From: Phycisphaerales bacterium
GTDB taxonomy: Bacteria; Planctomycetota; Phycisphaerae; Phycisphaerales; UBA1924
NCBI GenBank assembly: GCA_035627955.1
Contig: DASPKU010000007.1
Location: forward strand, 1 to 64,000
Direction: 5' to 3'
Length of the DNA: 64,000 bases
Position numbers and translations under genes: made by a program. This document shows positions 17,925 through 24,341 of this stretch, piece by piece; the stretch's first letter is position 1; every line of letters starts with the position of its first letter. The notes beneath the pieces are model-generated. The model was not told the origin of the DNA. It did not search any database and saw nothing but the letters and a program-made list of their open reading frames with translations.

Positions 17925-19208
17925 ATGGCGAGCACTCGCAGCGCGGCCATCACGGGCATGGGCGCGGTCACGCCGATCGGCGTTGGTCTGCCGGCCTTCG
18001 CGCAGGGGCTGCGCGAGTCCCGATCGGGCGTTCGGCTGCTGCGGTTCAGTGACGAACGGATCAAGAGCTCGGTGGCGGCGGAGTGCGCGGACTTTGATCC
18101 AGCGGCGGTGATGGCGGAGGCGGAGCTGGCGCGGGTGCCGCGGCTGGTGCCGATGGCCTTGGCGGCGGCGCGGGAGGCGGTGGCGCAGGCCCGCCTGCCG
18201 GTTGGGCACGGGGCGGACCCCGAGTTCTCGCGGACGGTGGGGCTGATCCTGGGGACGGGCGCGGGCGGGATCGACTTCACTCTGAACCAGGCGGAGGCGG
18301 GGCACCAGGGGAAACGCCCGAGCCTGTGGACGATCACCAACGCGACGCACGGGAACCTTGCGGGTGAGTTGTCGATCGCGCTGGGCCTGCGGGGACCGTC
18401 GCTGTGCTTGAGCACGGGGTGTGCGTCGTCGTCCGACGCCGTGGGGCTGGCGCTGGACCAGCTGCGGTCGGAGCGGCCGGGGACGCCGGACACGTGGATC
18501 GTGGTGGGCGCCGATGCGCACGTGCGGTGGGAGACCTTGTGGGGGATGGAACTGCTGCGGGTGATTTCGACGCGCGACTGGCGCGGCGAGCCTGCGCGCG
18601 CACACACGGCGTCGCGCCCGTTTGACCGCACGCGCGATGGGTTCGTGCTTGGCGAGGGCGCATGGGCGGTAGTGCTGGAGCGTCCGGGGACGGCGCGCCG
18701 GCGCGAGGTGCGGGCGCTGGGGCACGTGCACGGGTACGGGGCGACGTGCGACGCGTACCACCGCGTGCGGCCGGACCCCGAGATGGCGGAGAGCGTGCGA
18801 GCGATGCGGCTGGCGGTGGCCGACGCGGGGCTCGGGATGGATGACATCGAGGTCGTGCACTACCACGGCACGAGCACACAGATGAACGATGCGGTGGAGA
18901 CACAGGCGGTGAAGAGCGCGTTCGGCGACCACGCGCGACGGCTGGCGGGGCACAGCGTCAAGGGAGCGATCGGGCACCCGCAGGGGGCGTCGGGGCTGGC
19001 GGCGATGGTCGCGACGCTCGCGGGGTTGTGCGGCGCGGATGGGGGTGCGCCGTTCGTGGTGCCGACCATCAACCTGGAGGAGCGGGACCCGGAGTGTGAC
19101 CTGGAGTACACGGCGAATGTCTCGCGGGAGACTTCGGCAAGGGTGGCGCTGATCAACTGCCTGGCATTTGGGGCGAAGAACTCGGCGCTGGTTGTGGGTG
19201 CGGGGTAG
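17925..19208 (+). CDS. Beta-ketoacyl-ACP synthase, FabF-like
   Basis: A 427-residue condensing enzyme with a complete triad: Cys166 in STGCASS, His314 in HGTSTQ and His351 in GAIGHPQGASG. It would catalyse decarboxylative condensation of malonyl-ACP with an acyl-ACP. The gene stands alone, divergent from the minus-strand cluster that starts at 24 kb, and could serve fatty acid synthesis or supply extra condensation for the polyene-type cluster. GGGAG lies before ATG 17925. Third positions are very G-rich (33 G to 17 C in 18121-18180). Its 3' end has been copied into the tandem duplication that follows. Confidence 0.93.
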   Translation: MASTRSAAITGMGAVTPIGVGLPAFAQGLRESRSGVRLLRFSDERIKSSVAAECADFDPAAVMAEAELARVPRLVPMALAAAREAVAQARLPVGHGADPEFSRTVGLILGTGAGGIDFTLNQAEAGHQGKRPSLWTITNATHGNLAGELSIALGLRGPSLCLSTGCASSSDAVGLALDQLRSERPGTPDTWIVVGADAHVRWETLWGMELLRVISTRDWRGEPARAHTASRPFDRTRDGFVLGEGAWAVVLERPGTARRREVRALGHVHGYGATCDAYHRVRPDPEMAESVRAMRLAVADAGLGMDDIEVVHYHGTSTQMNDAVETQAVKSAFGDHARRLAGHSVKGAIGHPQGASGLAAMVATLAGLCGADGGAPFVVPTINLEERDPECDLEYTANVSRETSARVALINCLAFGAKNSALVVGAG

Positions 19209-19214
19209 CGAAGG

Positions 19215-19259
19215 CAAAGAGAGTTTCTCGCGGAGACGCGGAGACGCGGAGGGGAGACA
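19215..19259 (+). repeat. Inverted-repeat arm of GxxExxY element 2 (family B, left, copy 1)
   Basis: CAAAGAGAGTTTCTCGCGGA followed by ACGCGGAGACGCGGAGGGGAG-type units. It pairs with 19891-19938 on the other side of the GxxExxY gene. A second, diverged left copy is at 19398-19441. Confidence 0.8.
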
Positions 19260-19271
19260 GGATGCACCGGG

Positions 19272-19340
19272 GGGTCAGCGGCCTCCGAGTTGATTCGCAC
19301 TTCTGGTGAGACCGCCATTGAAGAGGTCCGGGGCGAAGTG
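19272..19340 (-). pseudogene. GxxExxY gene 3'-end fragment (decayed)
   Basis: This stretch aligns with the last ~70 nt of the intact GxxExxY gene (19452-19522) but carries many substitutions and an altered stop region. It is the downstream part of copy 1 of the tandem duplication. Confidence 0.65.
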
Positions 19341-19397
19341 GTACACTGCGGATGTCTCGCTGGAGACTGCGGCGCGAGTGGCTGGGGGTAGCGGTAA

Positions 19398-19441
19398 GGA
19401 AGAGAGTTGCTCGCGAAGACGGAGAGACGCGGAGGGGAGAC
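19398..19441 (+). repeat. Inverted-repeat arm of GxxExxY element 2 (family B, left, copy 2)
   Basis: Diverged copy of 19215-19259, immediately beyond the 3' end of the intact GxxExxY gene. Confidence 0.75.
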
Positions 19442-19457
19442 AAGATACCAGGTCTGG

Positions 19458-19862
19458 TCAGCGGCCTTCTAGTTGGTTGGCGATCCTGGTGAGACCGTCT
19501 TTGATGAGGTCGGCGCCGAAGTTGATCAGGAGACCGAGGCGGCAATCGAGCAGCTTCAAGTAGGTGAGCGTCTGCTTTTTGTGCACGGGCGCGATCGTCT
19601 CGACGCTCTTGAGCTCAATGAGCCCGGCGTCGTTGACGATAAGGTCCGCTCGGAAGCCCACTTCAAGACGGACATCATCCCATATGACAGGGACGGCAGT
19701 CTGCACCGCTACTTCGAAGCCGCGCTTGCGGAGTTCGTGCGCCAGGACCGCCTCGTACACCGACTCAAGCAGCCCGGGCCCGAGCCTGCGATGAACGTCG
19801 ACGGAAACTTCCAGTATGGCACCGCTGATCTGGTCATACTGCGCGCGAGTGAGCGTTTGCAT
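19458..19862 (-). CDS. GxxExxY protein
   Basis: A 134-residue member of the same family as the gene at 586. It shows the full domain: VDVHRRLGPGLLESVYEAVL (GxxExxY motif), LRKRGFEVAVQTAVPV, then FRADLIVNDAGLIELKSVE and the closing LLINFG. The Asp and Glu-x-Lys residues fit a PD-(D/E)XK-like core. ATG 19862 gives the family's normal length; a longer upstream frame crosses the right repeat arm and is not supported. It lies directly behind the ketoacyl synthase and is framed by family B inverted repeats. Function unproven. Confidence 0.9.
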   Translation of the reverse strand: MQTLTRAQYDQISGAILEVSVDVHRRLGPGLLESVYEAVLAHELRKRGFEVAVQTAVPVIWDDVRLEVGFRADLIVNDAGLIELKSVETIAPVHKKQTLTYLKLLDCRLGLLINFGADLIKDGLTRIANQLEGR

Positions 19863-19890
19863 GATCGCGAGTCTAACAGCACGATCGACC

Positions 19891-19938
19891 GGCTCTCTCC
19901 CTCCGCGTCTCCGCGTCTCCGCGAGAGATTCCTCTTTG
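19891..19938 (-). repeat. Inverted-repeat arm of GxxExxY element 2 (family B, right)
   Basis: CTCCGCGTCTCCGCGTCTCC followed by GCGAGAGATTCCTCTTTG; the reverse complement matches 19215-19259 over about 40 bp. Confidence 0.8.
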
Positions 19939-19942
19939 TTTG

Positions 19943-21040
19943 CTACAGGAAAATACCGAGCTTTCCGGCGATCCATGCACCGAGAGTGATGTAGAGGATG
20001 GCTCTGGTGCCGAAGGAGAGCACGGCGACGATCACGGCGTCGGGGAGTTCCATGTCGAGGTCTTCGTGGAGCATCCAGACGTAGGCGATCGACGCGAAGC
20101 CCATCGGGACGATCGGGACGGGCAGGAAGCTGAGCACCGTGTAGATGAGGTTCGCGACCGCGTACGCGCCCGAGATGCGCAGCGCAACGAGGTGCAGGGG
20201 CATGTCGAAGCCGATCCACGCGATTGCGCACGCGATGTACACGGCCATCATCGCTGGGATCGTCACGGCGAGGTCGATGATGCGGAAGAGCGGCCACTCC
20301 CAGCCGGGGTGGCGGAGGAGGTCGACGAGGAACACGCCGCCCAACCCGATCGCGAGCATGATCACAGGCTTGAGGTAGGCCCACTTCGTAACCTCGCGCG
20401 AGGTCGCGGCGTAGGCGCCCGAGCGGCGGGTGAGGCTCACCTTGGTGCCGCACTCGGGGCAGATCGGCTTCGTGAGGCCCGTGAGCTCATAGCCGCAGTT
20501 GCGGCACTTGGGGGCCTCGCCCTCCTGCTCGGTGAGCTTCTTGGGGATGCCGTTTCGGACGTCGTAGCCGCAGAAGGCGCAGATGGGCTCGTGCTTGTTC
20601 ACCGTCTGCGAGCAGTTAAGGCAAATGCGCTTCTCGAGCTTGACGGTGGGGTCGGGCGGTGAGACGGAAAGGTCGGGGACCAAGCCGGCGTTGGCCGGCG
20701 CGGGGGGCGGGACGGTGCGGACGCGGCCGGGGCCGTGGTCCTCGGTGACCAGCAAGGCGTCTTGTGCGAGGGGGATGGGCGGGGGCTCGTGGGCGCGGCG
20801 GACGGGGGCGCGCGGGGTGTCGTGGACGGGGGTGGGGTTCGGCGCGGCGGGCGCGGTGACCGGCGGGTCGGTCGGCTTGCGGAGGCGCTGCACGGCGGCG
20901 GTGAGGGCCGCGGCGCACTGGGAGCAGTAAAGGCTGTGGAAGGGGTCCTTGGCGGCGGTGTTGATGGGTTTGCGGCAGCGGGCGCAGGGCTTGGAGCCAG
21001 GGGGCTGGCCTTGCTGGGGCTGTATGGGCGGGGTTGGCAT
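19943..21040 (-). CDS. Zinc-ribbon membrane protein, function unknown
   Basis: About 365 residues. The cytoplasmic N-terminal part has three CxxC pairs-based zinc ribbons: CARCRK...YCSQC, CLNCSQ...CAFCGYD and CRNCGYELTG...CPECG. The last is the 'CGYDLxGL...CPECG' type frequent in planctomycetes. About five predicted membrane helices follow (for example KPVIMLAIGLGGVFLVDLL and PLFRIIDLAVTIPAMMAVYIACAIAWIGF), as in Yip1-like proteins. ATG 21040 is chosen by sequence style; an ATG at 21133 overlapping the upstream stop (TGATG) is possible and would add a Pro-rich extension. A Pro-rich linker separates the ribbons. Confidence 0.82.
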   Translation of the reverse strand: MPTPPIQPQQGQPPGSKPCARCRKPINTAAKDPFHSLYCSQCAAALTAAVQRLRKPTDPPVTAPAAPNPTPVHDTPRAPVRRAHEPPPIPLAQDALLVTEDHGPGRVRTVPPPAPANAGLVPDLSVSPPDPTVKLEKRICLNCSQTVNKHEPICAFCGYDVRNGIPKKLTEQEGEAPKCRNCGYELTGLTKPICPECGTKVSLTRRSGAYAATSREVTKWAYLKPVIMLAIGLGGVFLVDLLRHPGWEWPLFRIIDLAVTIPAMMAVYIACAIAWIGFDMPLHLVALRISGAYAVANLIYTVLSFLPVPIVPMGFASIAYVWMLHEDLDMELPDAVIVAVLSFGTRAILYITLGAWIAGKLGIFL

Positions 21041-21132
21041 GGGCGTGGGCAGACTAACAGCAGGACGCCGCGGGGGGTCAGTTGTGCGGATTAGAAGAGG
21101 GGGCGGGTGAGAAGGCATCCAGGCAAGAGGCA

Positions 21133-22047
21133 TCAGGGCATCGAGGCAGGGTCCTCGGCCTTCTCGGGCTTGTCGGCCTTCTTGCGCTTCTCGTACTTGG
21201 GGGCGCCGCCGCCCTTGAACTTGGCGGCGAGCTGCTGGCCCTGCTCCTTGGTGAGGATCTGCATGAGGTTGGCCAGCATCACGCCCTGGGCCTTCTTGTC
21301 CTTGTTGTCGATGCCGCCGACGGCGTAGCTGCTGCAGAGCTTGCGGAGCTGCTTCTCCTGCTCGGGGGTGACCTCGATGGAGTCGAAGAGGTAGTGGTAG
21401 AGCAGCGTGCCGCTGCGCTCACAGCGCCTGTACGCGGCCTCGATCTCGCGGCCCAGGCTCTTGAACTTCTCGTCGATTACCGCGCCCACGCGGCCCTTGG
21501 GCTTGCCCATGTCCCTGGGCGTCTGCTTGTCCTCCGCGGCGATCGCGTCCCAGTACTCCCTGAGCAGGCGGTCGAAGTGCTTGCGGTCTTTCTCGGGCAG
21601 GGCGGCGCGGACCTGCTGGTCGAGCGGGCCGTCCTCGCGGAGGGCCTTGCTCTTCTCGAGGGTCTCGGCGAACAGCGCAAACTTCTCGCGCCCGGTGGCG
21701 CTCTCGGCGGTGATGAGGCGAGACATGAGGTCGAGGTTCTCTTCGATGAACTTCTCGAGGGTGCGGGCGCGCTTGGCGAATACCGCATCGACCTTGGCGC
21801 GGGCGTCCTTGTCGAGGCTGAGGAGCTTGGCCGCGGCTTCTTCGGGGGAGGTCTCGGGGCGGCGGACCTTGCCGTCGAGGTCGCGGGCGGCGATGGTGGG
21901 GCGGGTGGTCTTGTCGGTGACCTTGGGGCCGCTGAGGGGGGCGGGGTTGCCGGGGCGGGTTTCCTGCGGTGCGGGCGATTGCGCGAGAGCGGCGGGAGCT
22001 GCGGCAAGGGCGACGGTGACGATCAGGCTCATGATGACGCGGTGCAT
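21133..22047 (-). CDS. Secreted/periplasmic helical protein, function unknown
   Basis: A 304-residue protein with signal peptide MHRVIMSLIVTVALAAAPAALAQ starting at ATG 22047. The mature part is charged and alpha-helical with repeated KxxL and ExxR heptad-like patterns (AVFAKRARTLEKFIEENLDLM; LDKDARAKVDAVFAK), and ends in a Lys/Glu/Pro-rich tail. Spacing and composition recall periplasmic Spy/CpxP-like or LTXXQ helical proteins, but no LTxxQ motif is clear beyond LTKEQGQQL near the end. I do not assign a function. It lies downstream of the FkbM gene on the same strand. Confidence 0.82.
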   Translation of the reverse strand: MHRVIMSLIVTVALAAAPAALAQSPAPQETRPGNPAPLSGPKVTDKTTRPTIAARDLDGKVRRPETSPEEAAAKLLSLDKDARAKVDAVFAKRARTLEKFIEENLDLMSRLITAESATGREKFALFAETLEKSKALREDGPLDQQVRAALPEKDRKHFDRLLREYWDAIAAEDKQTPRDMGKPKGRVGAVIDEKFKSLGREIEAAYRRCERSGTLLYHYLFDSIEVTPEQEKQLRKLCSSYAVGGIDNKDKKAQGVMLANLMQILTKEQGQQLAAKFKGGGAPKYEKRKKADKPEKAEDPASMP

Positions 22048-22099
22048 GGCGGCTCCCGGAGTGCTCAGTGTACTTGGTGGGTCAACGCACGCGCGGGTT

Positions 22100-23014
22100 T
22101 CAGGGGGCGTCGTCCAGCGGGGGGGGCGGGGGCGGCGCCTGGCCCAGAAGGCGGCGCATGAACAGGGGCCAGAGGCCCTTCCCGGTGCGGGCGTCGTAGT
22201 GCTGGAGCGCGTAGGCGGCAAGGTCGTGGGAGTGGTAGCAGTCGTTCACGATGACCGCGAGTTTCAGGAGCTGCTCGGGCGAGAGGTCACGGAATCGCAT
22301 GAAGTCTTTGATGTATACCGCGTCCGCCCACATGACCTGGTTGATGCGCCTGCCGGGATCGCCGGCCGGGGCGAGCGGTTTGAAGCAGCGGCCCTGCCCC
22401 TCGCCCATGATGTGGATGCAGAAGCCCTGGCGGCGCAGCTCGGCGTCAATGTCCGCGAACAGGGGCTGACTGATGTACATGGGGAGGAACTCGACCTCTG
22501 TCTGCACGACGACAGCGTTCTTGAGCAGCCGTTCGCCGCCCCTGAGGACATCGAGCTCGGCCCCCTGCACATCGATTTTGAGCAGGTCCATGCCAGTGAT
22601 CTCCGGGATGTCATCAAGGCGGCGGGTGTTGACGCTGGACCGCTTGATCGGAGTCGTGATCTCCTCCAGCTGATTGAAGCGGCGGAGCAGCGGAAGGTTG
22701 GGTTCGAGGAGGCTGGAGGTGAAAGGCGCGGTGCACTGCTTGAACTCGGCGCTGTTGCCGTCGCCGATGAAGTAGGGGAGGAACCGCTGGTTCTTGCCGC
22801 AGGTGCGGTTGAGCTTTTCGCACTCCTCGGGGATGGGCTCAAACCCAACAACATGCCCGACGCCCTGCTGCACCAGCGGCTGGTACTCGTTGGTCGCACC
22901 GGCGAGAATCATCGCGCCGACGTCGATGATGTCGATGGATGGCGCGGCAGAGCCGAGGAAGGTGGCCAGGTTGAGGTGGGGCATGGGACCATGATACTGG
23001 CCGGGGTGGGTCAT
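22100..23014 (-). CDS. FkbM-family methyltransferase
   Basis: A 304-residue FkbM-type (Methyltransf_21) O-methyltransferase. The SAM-binding start is IDIIDVGAMILAG near residues 27-39, then VVGFEPIPEECEKL, and the family hallmark LLKIDVQGAELDVLRGGERLL near residues 150-170. These enzymes usually methylate sugars or natural products. The start overlaps the glycosyltransferase stop (TGATG), so the two genes are coupled and probably act on the same glycan or glycosylated product. The Pro-rich C-terminus (APPPPPPLDD) is unusual. Confidence 0.9.
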   Translation of the reverse strand: MTHPGQYHGPMPHLNLATFLGSAAPSIDIIDVGAMILAGATNEYQPLVQQGVGHVVGFEPIPEECEKLNRTCGKNQRFLPYFIGDGNSAEFKQCTAPFTSSLLEPNLPLLRRFNQLEEITTPIKRSSVNTRRLDDIPEITGMDLLKIDVQGAELDVLRGGERLLKNAVVVQTEVEFLPMYISQPLFADIDAELRRQGFCIHIMGEGQGRCFKPLAPAGDPGRRINQVMWADAVYIKDFMRFRDLSPEQLLKLAVIVNDCYHSHDLAAYALQHYDARTGKGLWPLFMRRLLGQAPPPPPPLDDAP

Positions 23015-24255
23015 CAGGCGGAGGCACGCAGGTCGCCGGGGGGTTCGAGGCGGGTCATGCGGAGGGTGGCGGTGCGGGCGGCGGCCTGGCCGTAGAGCTC
23101 CTCGAAGCGGGCGATGAGGCGGTGCTCGTCGAACTGGCGGAGGGCCCAGGTGCGGGCCTTCTGGCCCATGCGGTCGAGGATGCGGGGCTGCTGGAGGAGG
23201 CTGGCGAGCTCACCGCAGAGGCCTTCGGCGGTGGGCTCGACGATGGCCGCGCCGCCGCTGCCCTGGATGTCGCGCCAGATGTCGACGCCTTTGGTGGTGA
23301 CGACGAGCGTGCCGCACGCCATGGACTCGATGAGCACCAGGCCGAGGTTTTCCTGGCTGGTGGGGAGCACGAAGAGGTCGCACGCCTGGTAGAGCGAGGT
23401 TTTCTCGACACCTCCCACGTGGCCGACGAAGTGCGTGCGTTTGGCGATGTTGAGCGACTCGGCTTTGCGGCGGAGGGAGTCGACGTACTCGGACTCACCG
23501 GTGCCGGCGATCGCGAGATTGAAGTCGTGGCCGCTGCGGGCGAGCATGGCCGCGGCTTCGAGGAGGGCTTCGGGGTTTTTCTTGTAGTGCAGGCGGGAGA
23601 GGAAGAGGATGGTGGGCTTGTCTTCGTTGAGGAAGGGGAACCGGGCGTGCGCGGCGTCGGGGCCGGGCAGCTCGCGGTAGAGCTCGAGGTCGATGAGGTA
23701 GGGGATGACGACGGTGCTGCCCATGGGGAGCCAGCGGCGGGCCTGCTCGGCCTCGGCGGTGGCGGTGCAGTGGATGCGCCAGGCCTTCTCGAGGAAGTAG
23801 CGGCCGCCGAGGGAGAGGTAGACGCGCTTCTTGAGGTAGCGCTGGGCCATGGACCAGTCGTCGAGCATGCCGTGGAGGCTGATGATGTAGGGCACGCCCA
23901 TGTCGCGGGCCTGTGCGGCGAGCTGCATGCAGGTGGTGGCCCAGAGGCAGTGCAGGTGCAGGACGTCGGCCTGGCTGAGCTCTTCGCGGACGCGGTCCAT
24001 CGCCTCGGGGGTGAAGAAGTGGTCGGCGATTCCGGGCTTGCCGAGGGAGATGACGCGGGGGAGGCGGTGGTCGTGCGGGGGTTCGCTGGGGCGTGTGTCG
24101 TCGACGAGCCAGGAGGCGGGGGTGTCCGTGGTGTCGTCGGCGAGGATGGTGGAGCAGTGCCCGTGGGCACTGAGAACGCGGGCGATGTCGAGGACGAAGC
24201 GGGGGACGCCGCCGTCGCGGAGGTCGGTGCGGGGGACGTAGTGCAGGATCTTCAC
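23014..24255 (-). CDS. Glycosyltransferase family 4 (GT-B fold)
   Basis: A 413-residue GT4-type retaining glycosyltransferase. It starts with MKILHYVPRTDLRDGGVPRF, the nucleotide-sugar loop GG near residue 15, and carries the C-terminal donor-site sequence FVLPTSQENLGLVLIESMACG with the E-x7-E pattern near residues 300-320. FLSRLHYKKN is the usual start of the second Rossmann domain. Acceptor and donor are unknown. It lies 86 nt beyond the MMPL exporter stop, same strand, and may decorate the cluster product or belong to surface-glycan synthesis together with the FkbM gene. Confidence 0.93.
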   Translation of the reverse strand: MKILHYVPRTDLRDGGVPRFVLDIARVLSAHGHCSTILADDTTDTPASWLVDDTRPSEPPHDHRLPRVISLGKPGIADHFFTPEAMDRVREELSQADVLHLHCLWATTCMQLAAQARDMGVPYIISLHGMLDDWSMAQRYLKKRVYLSLGGRYFLEKAWRIHCTATAEAEQARRWLPMGSTVVIPYLIDLELYRELPGPDAAHARFPFLNEDKPTILFLSRLHYKKNPEALLEAAAMLARSGHDFNLAIAGTGESEYVDSLRRKAESLNIAKRTHFVGHVGGVEKTSLYQACDLFVLPTSQENLGLVLIESMACGTLVVTTKGVDIWRDIQGSGGAAIVEPTAEGLCGELASLLQQPRILDRMGQKARTWALRQFDEHRLIARFEELYGQAAARTATLRMTRLEPPGDLRASA

Positions 24256-24341
24256 GCGTGGTCCCTCCGGCCGGGTTGTCGGTCGGCATGGAAGGGTGCA
24301 CGCTGAGACCAGCAGGGGATGACCCGCGCGTGAAGCTGGGG

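Larger units (their letters stand above)
19106..19522. repeat. Diverged tandem duplication (KAS 3' end + repeat + GxxExxY 3' end)
   Basis: Copy 1 (19106-19340) and copy 2 (19341-19522) share, in order, a piece of the KAS 3' end (GTACAC then ATGTCTCGC then GGAGACT), the GGTAGCG stop-codon region, the family B repeat arm (CGGAGGGGAGACA) and the 3' end of a GxxExxY gene (GGTCAGCGGCCT). Copy 1 keeps the intact KAS end and a decayed GxxExxY end; copy 2 has a decayed, ~50-nt shorter KAS end and the intact GxxExxY end. Confidence 0.8.
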
